From the NCBI GenBank assembly GCA_012719035.1, contig JAAYBD010000029.1, positions 1 through 64,000 on the forward strand: 64,000 nucleotides of DNA, read 5' to 3'. The stretch comes from Clostridiales bacterium (lineage in GTDB: Bacteria > Bacillota > Clostridia > Oscillospirales > Oscillospiraceae). Numbering within the stretch: the first letter of the stretch is position 1; each line of letters opens with the position of its first letter. Both the position numbers and the translations under genes were made by a program. This document shows, in pieces, positions 41,915-49,195 of this stretch. The notes below the pieces were generated by a model, which was not told where the DNA came from, ran no database searches, and was given only the letters and a program-made list of their open reading frames with translations.

Positions 41915-43132
41915 TTATGCCTGTCTATAACTTTTGAGGAAGTCACGAAGCTTCTCCATCGAGTCTTTTAAGACAGCCGGTTCGGGGAGATAGACTATTC
42001 GGAAATGGTCCGGCTGTCCCCAGTGAAAGCCGCCGCCATGGACTAACAGAACCTGCTTTTCGCGCAGGAAATCTAAAACAAATTGTTCGTCATTAGTAAT
42101 ATTAAAGCGCTTTGCATCGATTTTTGGAAATACATAGAATGCCGCTTTCGGGCGGACATAGCTGATGCCCTCGATTTTGTCCAGTGCATCGCAGATGGTT
42201 TTCCGCTGTTCATATATACGTCCCCCGGGCTTGAGCAATTCCTCCGTCGAATCAAGGTCCTCAAGCGCGGGCTTGATAGCGCGCTGGGCGGGCACGTTGG
42301 AACAAAGCCGCATGGAAGACAGCATATTAAGTCCTTCGATAAAGCTCTTTGCATGTTCTTTGTTGCCCGAAAGGCAAAGCCATCCGCAGCGGTAGCCGGC
42401 AATAAGGTGCGACTTTGAAAGTCCGTTCAGCGTAACGACAAAAAGGTCGGGAGCGAGAGAGGCGATCGATGTGTGCGTCCTGCCGTCCAGAAGCAGCCTG
42501 TCGTATATTTCATCCGCAAATATGGTCAAATCATTTTCGCGTGCAATTTGAGCGATTTGTTCAAGTAAATCGCGTTCATATAAAGTGCCTGTCGGGTTGT
42601 TTGGATTTATTATTACAATGCCTTTTGTTTTCGGCGTTATTTTGCTCCTAATGTCCGCGATATCGGGCATCCAATCGCTTTTTTCATCGCAGATATAATG
42701 TACGGCCGTACCGCCGGAGATTGTTACGGCAGCAGTCCACAGCGGATAATCAGGAGAGGGGATAAGTACCTCGTCGCCGCAGTCAAGAAACCCCTGCATA
42801 CACATGACGATAAGCTCTGAAAGACCGTTGCCTGTGTAAATGTCATCAGCGCAAACACCCTCCATGCCTTTTTTACGGGCGTAGGCGGCAATCGCTTCGC
42901 GGGCCTCCAGAATACCCTTTGAATCGGAGTAGCCCTCGGACGCGGAAAGTGTGCTTGATACTGCGTTCAGAATGCGTTCGGGAGCCTCAAATCCGAAGGC
43001 GCCGGGATTTCCTATGTTTAGCTTCAGGATTTTGGCTCCTGCCGCCTCCATTGCCATTGCTGCGTCTAAAACGGGACCCCGTACGTCATAGGCAACGTTG
43101 TTTAGCTTGCTTGATTTTAAAATTTCCTTCAT
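41915..43132 (-). CDS. alaA: PLP-dependent alanine aminotransferase (AlaA-like)
   Basis: A 405-residue fold-type I aminotransferase. LKLNIGNPGAFGFEAPE at the N-terminus, PSPDYPLW, INPNNPTGTLY, DEIYDRLL and the PLP lysine in NGLSKSHLIAGYRCGW match the AlaA (glutamate-pyruvate) group. An alanine T-box (GCC specifier) precedes it, which independently supports alanine synthesis. It is a single-gene transcript with GGGAGG before the ATG. Confidence 0.88.
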   Translation of the reverse strand: MKEILKSSKLNNVAYDVRGPVLDAAMAMEAAGAKILKLNIGNPGAFGFEAPERILNAVSSTLSASEGYSDSKGILEAREAIAAYARKKGMEGVCADDIYTGNGLSELIVMCMQGFLDCGDEVLIPSPDYPLWTAAVTISGGTAVHYICDEKSDWMPDIADIRSKITPKTKGIVIINPNNPTGTLYERDLLEQIAQIARENDLTIFADEIYDRLLLDGRTHTSIASLAPDLFVVTLNGLSKSHLIAGYRCGWLCLSGNKEHAKSFIEGLNMLSSMRLCSNVPAQRAIKPALEDLDSTEELLKPGGRIYEQRKTICDALDKIEGISYVRPKAAFYVFPKIDAKRFNITNDEQFVLDFLREKQVLLVHGGGFHWGQPDHFRIVYLPEPAVLKDSMEKLRDFLKSYRQA

Positions 43133-43147
43133 AACTTAATCCTCCCA

Positions 43148-43428
43148 CAAAAAACTAAAGCCCTAAGCATATATAAATATGCTTAGGGCGAACTGATGTC
43201 CGTGTTACCACCTAAATTCGGGATAAAAAATCCCGCACTCATACGGTACTTGAAAACATGTTTCGCATACCGAGCTCCCTGTAACGGTGGAGTGCCGTTG
43301 GAGCGTACTTGCATGCGTATGCGTTCCGTCCACAGCTCAAAGGCGGCTTCAGCGCTTCGTTCATGAAGCCTTGCAGCAAACGGCTTCTCTCTGAATTTCG
43401 CTCAGCGCTTACTATTCCTTTTCATAGC
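43148..43428 (-). ncRNA. T-box leader, alanine type (GCC specifier), upstream of alaA
   Basis: On the minus strand the leader contains stem I with AGAGAGAAG, and the specifier GCC (43347-43345) followed by four bases and UUGAGC. The T-box sequence TAGGTGGTAACACGG (about 43214-43199) and the terminator GCCCTAAGCATAT...ATATGCTTAGGGC with a T-rich tail (43189-43148) follow. The T-box core has AAC where GUACCGCG is usual. Uncharged tRNA-Ala would prevent termination and raise alaA expression. Confidence 0.9.
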
Positions 43429-43447
43429 TTTTTTCTTATTGGTGTAT

Positions 43448-43476
43448 ATTATAAACACCCCGAAGTCGATTGTCAA
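43448..43476 (-). promoter_or_regulatory. Consensus SigA promoter of the alaA transcript
   Basis: Perfect TTGACA, 17-base spacer and perfect TATAAT on the minus strand. Beyond it, 43477-43626 contains no recognised gene; a GC-rich part at 43540-43615 is discussed in the findings. Confidence 0.9.
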
Positions 43477-43626
43477 CTGCTTTTTTCACTAACAATTTGC
43501 GAAACACGATTGCTTTAAAATGTTAAAAAGGCAAAATCTTATGCTGCATGTTCCTCGGCAGCGGCGACTTCCCGCTTGCATTTCCGACCTGTTTCAAGGG
43601 CCGCCGCATTTCTTCCCAAGAATATA

Positions 43627-44514
43627 TTATTCCACCCCGGTCAGATCAAAGCTTGGAATAAGCTCGTCTGTTGCGGAGGACAGCTCCTGAAAATATCCGT
43701 TTTCGATACCGGACAGGGAGAGATAGTTCAGCACTCTGTCGTATTCCTGCTGTGTAAGAGAGCGTGCAAGCTCAGGAAATCTCTCTTTATCGGCAAAGGG
43801 AACAAATTGGCTCATGAGACTGATAAGGACAGCGTCTTTCGGAAAGTATTCGGCAATCCAGTCAATGACATCAAAAGCGTCGTCAAGCCGGTCGGGAAGG
43901 ATGAGGTGGCGAACCAGCACGCCTCTTTTTAACAGTCCCTCATCGTCCATTACATATTTTCCCGTCTGCCTATACATCTCGATTATGGCAGACCTCGCAA
44001 TGTTCGGGTAGTCTTTCGCACCGGAATAACGAAAAGCCGCATCCGATGAGGTGTATTTGAAATCGGGCATATACACCTGAACATAACCTTCGAGAGTTTT
44101 TAGCGTTTCAACACTCTCATATGCGGAGGAATTCCATACGACGGGGATTTTTAATTTTGCAATTTTGAGCGCCTCGATGATTTTGTCCGTAAAATGCGTT
44201 GGGGTGACAAGATTTATATTGTGGACGCCGCTTTCCTCAAGTTCCGAAAAAATCTCGGCGAGCCGCGGAATGTCTACGGTTTTGCCGCAACGGTCAAAGC
44301 TGATTTTCCTGTTTTGACAGAAGACGCAGTGCATATTGCAGCCCGAAAAAAACACCGTTCCGCTGCCTCGCACGCCGCTTATGCAGGGCTCTTCGCCATA
44401 ATGCGGAGCTGACCTCGCAATTACCGGCAAATCGGCGCAGAGACAAAATCCAAACCCGCCGCTTTTCCTATCAACGCGGCAGTTGCGGGGACAGAGTGTA
44501 CATCTTGTATTCAT
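43627..44514 (-). CDS. Radical SAM protein, PflX-like (COG1313 type)
   Basis: A 295-residue protein. An N-terminal Cys cluster (CTLCPRNC ... CLC) precedes the radical SAM motif CNMHCVFCQN (CxxxCxxC). NLVTPTHFTDKI, VWNSSAYES and MPDFKYTSSDAAFRYS follow, as in the uncharacterised PflA-like PflX group. It binds a 4Fe-4S cluster and SAM; the substrate is unknown. It overlaps the upstream YbaK gene by four bases (ATGA) and so is translationally coupled. Pyruvate formate-lyase itself is not nearby, so glycyl-radical activation is only one possibility. Confidence 0.88.
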   Translation of the reverse strand: MNTRCTLCPRNCRVDRKSGGFGFCLCADLPVIARSAPHYGEEPCISGVRGSGTVFFSGCNMHCVFCQNRKISFDRCGKTVDIPRLAEIFSELEESGVHNINLVTPTHFTDKIIEALKIAKLKIPVVWNSSAYESVETLKTLEGYVQVYMPDFKYTSSDAAFRYSGAKDYPNIARSAIIEMYRQTGKYVMDDEGLLKRGVLVRHLILPDRLDDAFDVIDWIAEYFPKDAVLISLMSQFVPFADKERFPELARSLTQQEYDRVLNYLSLSGIENGYFQELSSATDELIPSFDLTGVE

Positions 44515-44990
44515 TCAGTTGGCTCCGGAATTTTACAGACGTCGACCCATTCAAGTGCGGAGGAGTACTCAAAAAGTTCTTCCGGTGCCAGTTCTATAGC
44601 GCTGTTTGAACTGCCAACGGCGGGGAAAACCGTTTTAAAGCGCAGAACAGACTCGTCGATATAAACTGGAACCCCGTCATTTATTCCAAACGGGCAGACA
44701 CCGCCGACAGCGTGACCGACAAGTTCCGGAACCTCGTCCGCGGAGAGCATTTTTGCTTTTATGCCGAATCTGTCCTTAAACTTATGGTTGTCTATCCTTG
44801 CGTCGCCCGCGGCAACAACGAGGATGCAGCTCCCATTGTTTTTGAATGACAGGGTTTTGGCGATACGGGCAGGCTCAACTCCAAGTGCTTCCGCCGCAAG
44901 CTCGACCGTCGCGCTTGAAACATCAAACTCCATGACCCTGTTTTCAATACCGTATGAGCGGAAAAACTCGCGCCCTTTTTCGATGGACAT
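44511..44990 (-). CDS. YbaK/EbsC family aminoacyl-tRNA deacylase
   Basis: A 159-residue YbaK fold. ELAAEALGVEPARIAKTLSFKNNGSCILVVAAGDARIDNHKFKDRFG and VGHAVGGVCPFGI are family motifs, with the Lys in AKTLSF conserved. Members hydrolyse mischarged Cys-tRNA-Pro or Ala-tRNA-Pro. The start at 44990 follows CTAAGGAG; the longer ORF to 45014 has no site. It is the first gene of a two-gene operon with the radical SAM protein. The exact tRNA specificity cannot be told. Confidence 0.9.
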   Translation of the reverse strand: MSIEKGREFFRSYGIENRVMEFDVSSATVELAAEALGVEPARIAKTLSFKNNGSCILVVAAGDARIDNHKFKDRFGIKAKMLSADEVPELVGHAVGGVCPFGINDGVPVYIDESVLRFKTVFPAVGSSNSAIELAPEELFEYSSALEWVDVCKIPEPTE

Positions 44991-45159
44991 TTTTCTCTCT
45001 CTCCTTAGTATCACTTAAAGGTGAAAAATTAATATGCGCATATATTAGCACGATTTGAAGTCAATTGCAAATATTCATGATATTCATATATATGCGGCGT
45101 AATAGCGTAAGAAACTAAATAATATTCACAGATTCGTTGATATTATTGCATTTTTACTA

Positions 45160-45188
45160 TTGCCTTATGAAAAACAGAATGGTATAAT
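45160..45188 (+). promoter_or_regulatory. Probable promoter of argG
   Basis: TTGCCT and TATAAT with a 17-base spacer; the -10 lies in the first repeat unit. ATTCA/TGAAT-like half-sites at 45072-45087 could be ARG boxes for ArgR but are imperfect. Confidence 0.55.
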
Positions 45189-45417
45189 GCCTACAAAGCA
45201 GACATTATACCTGATTTAAAAGCATATACCATAACGCTGCTTCGCAGCTATGGTATAATGTCTACAAAGCAGACATTATACCTGATTTAAAAGCATATAC
45301 CATAACGCTGCTCCGCAGCTATGGTATAATGTCTACAAAGCAGACATTATACTTGATTTAAAAGCATATACCATAACGCCGCTTCGCAGCTATGGCATAA
45401 TGTCCACAAAGCGGACA
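45179..45417 (+). repeat. 71-bp tandem repeats in the argG leader
   Basis: Three full units start at 45181, 45252 and 45323, and a diverged partial unit starts at 45394. Units differ at only a few bases. Each contains TATAATGTCT/AGACATTATA (10-bp stem, loop ACAAAGC) and TATACCATA/TATGGTATA enclosing GCTGC/GCAGC. The 3' arm of one hairpin overlaps the 5' arm of the next, so neighbouring stems compete. It lies between the promoter and the argG ribosome site, and each unit also repeats a TATAAT. Confidence 0.92.
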
Positions 45418-45506
45418 ACATGGGGCTGATTTTAAATAACATATCATTACGCCCGAAGGCGGTCATGATAGATACATTCAAATCGACAATAATCGGAGGA
45501 AGAACA

Positions 45507-46721
45507 ATGAGCGATATAAAAAAATGCGTGCTTGCATATTCGGGCGGTCTTGATACATCGATAATTATTCCATGGCTGAAGGAGAACTACGGCTGTGAAG
45601 TAATTGCAGTTTCCGGAAATGTCGGTCAAGCGGACGAGCTTGAAGGACTTGAAGAAAAAGCACTCAAAACAGGTGCAAGCAAGCTGTATGTACTGGATCT
45701 CGTAGATGATTACGCTGAAAACTATCTTATCCCCACCATGAAGGCGGGCGCAAAATACGAAACCTATCTTCTCGGCACCGCAACTGCGCGCCCCTGCATA
45801 GCAAAGGGGCTTGTAGAAGTTGCACTGAAAGAAGGAGCGGACGCGATCTGCCACGGCTGTACGGGAAAGGGCAACGATCAGGTACGCTTTGAGCTTACTA
45901 TCAAAGCGCTGGCTCCGCAGATGAAAATCATTGCCCCATGGAGAGAGTGGGACATAAAGAGCCGTGAGGAAGAAATCGAATATGCAGAGGCTCATAATGT
46001 TCCTTTGAAAATAAATCGCGAAACAAACTATTCAAAAGATAAGAACATGTGGCATCTGAGCCATGAGGGACTTGATCTTGAGGATCCCGCCAACGAGCCG
46101 ACCTACAATAAACCCGGCTTTCTTGAAATGAGTGTTTCTCCCGAAATGGCTCCGGACAAGCCGACCTATGTTGAGATAGAGTTTGAAAGGGGTACGCCGG
46201 TTGCCGTTGACGCTGAAAAGATGAAAGCCTCAGATATCATTTGGAAGCTCAATAAGCTTGGTGGAGAAAATGGCATAGGCATTATCGATATTGTAGAAAA
46301 CCGTCTTGTCGGCATGAAATGCCGCGGCGTCTATGAAACACCGGGCGGCACTATTTTATATCATGCGCATCAGGTGCTTGAAACGCTTTGCCTTGACAAG
46401 GCGACCGCGCATTTGAAAGAGCAGCTTGCCGTTACTTATGCAGAACTTGTATATAACGGACAGTGGTTTACCCCGCTTAAAAAAGCCCTCGACGCATTTG
46501 TCGAAACGACCCAGGAAAATGTTACGGGAAAAGTAAAGCTGAAGCTTTATAAGGGCAATATGATAAACGCCTCTGTCATCTCACCGTATTCGCTTTATTC
46601 CGAGAACATCGCCACTTTTGGAGAGAGCGATTATAACCAAAAGGATGCCGAAGGCTTCATAAACCTGTTCGGACTTCCGATAAAAGTCAAGGCAATGCTT
46701 GAACAGGGGCTTCTGAATTAA
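45507..46721 (+). CDS. argG: Argininosuccinate synthase
   Basis: A 404-residue enzyme of arginine synthesis, joining citrulline and aspartate with [23 protein letters not shown] is the ATP pyrophosphatase loop, and [21 protein letters not shown] and [10 protein letters not shown] are diagnostic. The start at 45507 ([14 protein letters not shown]) follows GGAGGAAG; an in-frame ATG at 45420 directly after the repeats is not used in family proteins. No argH is adjacent. A terminator follows. Confidence 0.97.
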   Translation: MSDIKKCVLAYSGGLDTSIIIPWLKENYGCEVIAVSGNVGQADELEGLEEKALKTGASKLYVLDLVDDYAENYLIPTMKAGAKYETYLLGTATARPCIAKGLVEVALKEGADAICHGCTGKGNDQVRFELTIKALAPQMKIIAPWREWDIKSREEEIEYAEAHNVPLKINRETNYSKDKNMWHLSHEGLDLEDPANEPTYNKPGFLEMSVSPEMAPDKPTYVEIEFERGTPVAVDAEKMKASDIIWKLNKLGGENGIGIIDIVENRLVGMKCRGVYETPGGTILYHAHQVLETLCLDKATAHLKEQLAVTYAELVYNGQWFTPLKKALDAFVETTQENVTGKVKLKLYKGNMINASVISPYSLYSENIATFGESDYNQKDAEGFINLFGLPIKVKAMLEQGLLN

Positions 46722-46735
46722 ACAGAGCTTTATAT

Positions 46736-46768
46736 AAAAAGGCAGGCAAAATAATGCCTGCCTTTTTT
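46736..46768 (+). terminator. Intrinsic terminator of argG
   Basis: AAAAAGGCAGGCA and TGCCTGCCTTTTTT form a 13-bp stem with a 6-base loop and T-tail. Confidence 0.93.
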
Positions 46769-46841
46769 ATCGGGATTGAATATCTTTTGAGACTGTGCTA
46801 AACTTACCGAATACAACATTATGAGAGCAGGAGGACAAGCT

Positions 46842-47426
46842 ATGGCAGATATAAATAAGAAGCAGGCATGGGAACTGCTGAAAGAGTATAATAAGGACAG
46901 CTTCCATTTGAAACATGCCCAGACCGTTGCGCTTTGCATGCGGCATTTTGCGGAAAATGAGGGATATGCGGAGGAAGCGGATTTTTGGGAGATTGTCGGA
47001 ATGCTCCATGATCTGGATTTTGAGATATATCCTGACCAACACTGCATCAAGGCGCAGGAGATCATGCGCGAAAAGGGTCTGGACGAAAAGCTTATCCATG
47101 CTGTCGCATGCCATGGTTACGGCATATGCTGCGATATTGTACCGGAGCTGCATATGGAAAAAGTGCTTTTTGCAGTAGATGAGCTTACGGGGCTTATCGG
47201 TGCCGCCGCACTTATGCGTCCGTCAAAGAGCGCTCAGGATATGGAACTTAAATCACTTAAAAAGAAATTTAAGGACAAAAGATTTGCGGCCGGATGCAGC
47301 CGCGAAACTATAGAAAAAGGTGCGGAGATGCTGGTGTGGGAGCTTGACACACTGCTTGACAAGACCCTTAGGGCAATGTGCGCCTATGAAGACAAAATCA
47401 ATGACGAGAAATACTATGAAACGTAG
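46842..47426 (+). CDS. HD domain-containing protein
   Basis: A 194-residue protein. The motif MLHDLDFEIYPDQHC carries the HD doublet, and upstream HLKHAQTVALCMRHFA and downstream HAVACHGYG supply the other metal-binding His residues of an HD/HDIG phosphohydrolase. The start at 46842 follows GCAGGAGGA. It would be a metal-dependent phosphohydrolase, possibly on nucleotides; the substrate is unknown. It lies 26 bases before a MATE transporter gene and is likely co-transcribed. Confidence 0.85.
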   Translation: MADINKKQAWELLKEYNKDSFHLKHAQTVALCMRHFAENEGYAEEADFWEIVGMLHDLDFEIYPDQHCIKAQEIMREKGLDEKLIHAVACHGYGICCDIVPELHMEKVLFAVDELTGLIGAAALMRPSKSAQDMELKSLKKKFKDKRFAAGCSRETIEKGAEMLVWELDTLLDKTLRAMCAYEDKINDEKYYET

Positions 47427-47452
47427 AAGCCCCGCTTCTTAAGGAGATAAAA

Positions 47453-48796
47453 ATGCCTAATGGCGAGAATACCATTTTAAAAGGAAAAATATTCGGACCG
47501 CTCATCAAGTTTGCGATACCCCTTATGCTTTCGATACTTCTTCAGGCGCTTTACGGTGCCGTTGACCTTATTGTAGTCGGAAAATTCGGGAGCACATCAA
47601 GTGTATCCGCGGTATCTAACGGAAGCCAGGTCATGCATACGGTAACGGGCTTGATTACCGGGCTTACAATGGGAGTTACCGTATTGGTCGGACGTTATGT
47701 CGGCGCAAAGGATGAGGAACAAGCTGCAAGAACCGTCGGAGCGATGATAAAGCTTTTTGCTGTCATTGGGATACTTATAACAATCACTATGGTAGTATTT
47801 GCGGACAAAATTGCGGTTTTGATGCAAGTTCCCGAAGCGGCGCTTGAAAAGGCGGTCATATATATCAGAATTTGCTCATCGGGAGCGATTTTTATTGTTG
47901 CCTTCAATGCGATAAGCGGTCTTTTCAGAGGTTTGGGAAATTCAAAATCGCCGCTTCTTTTTATCGCAATCGCCTGTGCGGTAAACATTGCAGGCGATCT
48001 TTTGCTTGTCGCTGTTTTCAAGCTTGACGCGGCGGGTGCTGCTATAGCAACGGTTTTTGCCCAGACGGTCAGCGTGCTTTTCTCTATCTATAAAATCAAG
48101 AAAGACGGACTGCCCTTTGCGTTTGGGAAAGAACACCTTAAAAATACAGGCGATTTTCAAAAAAGCATTTTGAAAATCGGAGGACCTGTTGCACTTCAGG
48201 ACTTTCTTGTAAGCGTTTCGTTCCTAATCATTATGGCTATAATCAACACCATCGGACTTGTTGCCTCAGCCAGCATAGGAATTGCGGAAAAGCTCTTTGT
48301 GTTTCTCGCGATTGTACCGATTTCCTTTATGTATGCGCTATCCGCTTTTGTTGCGCAGAATGTTGGTGCAAAACAGGAGCACAGGGCTATAAAGGCAATG
48401 GGTATTGCAATGATCGTTTCATTTTCATTCGGAGTTGCAATGTCAGCCCTCACATACTTTGAGGGTGATTTGCTTGCAAGGGTATTCGAAAAAAATCCGG
48501 TCGTAATTGAGTCGACACACAGCTATCTGCGCGGGGTTTCGCTTGAATACATGATAATTTCTATAGCATTCTGCTTTTTGGGCTATTTTAACGGAATCGG
48601 AAAAACAACTTTTGTAATGATTGCAGGACTTGTTTCCTCGTTCTGCTTCAGAATTCCGCTTTCCTATTACCTGAGCCGGCTTCCGAATACGGATTTATTT
48701 ACTATCGGTCTTGCTGTGCCGATTTCCGCAGCTTCAAGCTTAGTTATGTGCGTCGTGTACTACTTTTTTGTGCGGGGAAAACGGCTGGATATGTAA
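47453..48796 (+). CDS. MATE family efflux transporter
   Basis: A 447-residue protein with twelve predicted helices. The N-terminal LIKFAIPLMLSILLQALYGAVDLIVVGKFGS and the GLFRGLGNSKSPLLFIAIACAVNIAGDLLLV half-repeat motif are typical of MATE exporters. It extrudes cationic compounds using Na+ or H+. AAGGAGAT precedes the ATG, and it follows the HD-domain gene directly. The substrate is not predictable. A terminator follows. Confidence 0.92.
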   Translation: MPNGENTILKGKIFGPLIKFAIPLMLSILLQALYGAVDLIVVGKFGSTSSVSAVSNGSQVMHTVTGLITGLTMGVTVLVGRYVGAKDEEQAARTVGAMIKLFAVIGILITITMVVFADKIAVLMQVPEAALEKAVIYIRICSSGAIFIVAFNAISGLFRGLGNSKSPLLFIAIACAVNIAGDLLLVAVFKLDAAGAAIATVFAQTVSVLFSIYKIKKDGLPFAFGKEHLKNTGDFQKSILKIGGPVALQDFLVSVSFLIIMAIINTIGLVASASIGIAEKLFVFLAIVPISFMYALSAFVAQNVGAKQEHRAIKAMGIAMIVSFSFGVAMSALTYFEGDLLARVFEKNPVVIESTHSYLRGVSLEYMIISIAFCFLGYFNGIGKTTFVMIAGLVSSFCFRIPLSYYLSRLPNTDLFTIGLAVPISAASSLVMCVVYYFFVRGKRLDM

Positions 48797-48799
48797 AAA

Positions 48800-48827
48800 A
48801 GCGCGGAGCATTCTGGCTCCGCGTTTT
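48800..48827 (+). terminator. Intrinsic terminator after the MATE gene
   Basis: CGCGGAGC and GCTCCGCG form an 8-bp GC-rich stem, followed by TTTTAG. Confidence 0.8.
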
Positions 48828-48888
48828 AGTTTGAGGATAAAAGGTTAAAATGTGCGTATAAAAGCTGCTGCAGCCATGAAACAAGCTG

Positions 48889-48917
48889 TTGACAAGCTAT
48901 CATAAAACTGATAAAAT
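48889..48917 (+). promoter_or_regulatory. SigA promoter of the alaS transcript
   Basis: Consensus TTGACA and TAAAAT with 17-base spacing. Confidence 0.82.
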
Positions 48918-48939
48918 TTATCAGTCATATTGTAGAAAT

Positions 48940-49162
48940 CGCAATGAAAAAGTCAGCGAGAAGCAGGCGGTGTAAAGCGAGGGAGAACGGTGAAAGCTCC
49001 TCACAGGCACTTTTTGCAGCCGCTTTTGAGCGATCCGTGAAAGCGGGCGGTTTGTCCCCGATAAAAGGCAGCATAAGATACTCCGATTCCGGGGTAAATT
49101 AGGGTGGTACCGCGAAGGCACGCTTTCGCCCCTAAAGAGTAGGGGACGGGAGCATTTTTTTT
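48940..49162 (+). ncRNA. T-box leader, alanine type (GCC specifier), upstream of alaS
   Basis: Stem I contains AGCGAGAAG, and the specifier GCC (49019-49021) is followed by four bases and UUGAGC, the same spacing as in the alaA leader. The canonical T-box AGGGTGGTACCGCG lies at 49101-49114. The terminator stem GCTTTCG.CCC/GGG.ACGGGAGC with eight Ts ends at about 49162. It senses uncharged tRNA-Ala. Confidence 0.93.
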
Positions 49163-49195
49163 AGAGAGAGCAATATTTGGAGGAACGCAATAGAC

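Noticed and set aside
43517..43615. Signal recognition particle RNA
   Set aside because: A CAGGTCGGAA stretch resembles the SRP tip, but the AGCAG partner strand and flanking helix are not present.
45072..45116. ARG box for ArgR upstream of argG
   Set aside because: ATTCA/TGAAT half-sites occur but not in the spaced palindromic arrangement of a convincing ARG box.
45181..45415. CRISPR array
   Set aside because: The 71-bp units are contiguous tandem repeats without unique spacers, and no cas genes are present.
45420..45506. Upstream start for argG at 45420
   Set aside because: The extra 29 residues are not part of the family and the strong GGAGGAAG site serves the ATG at 45507.
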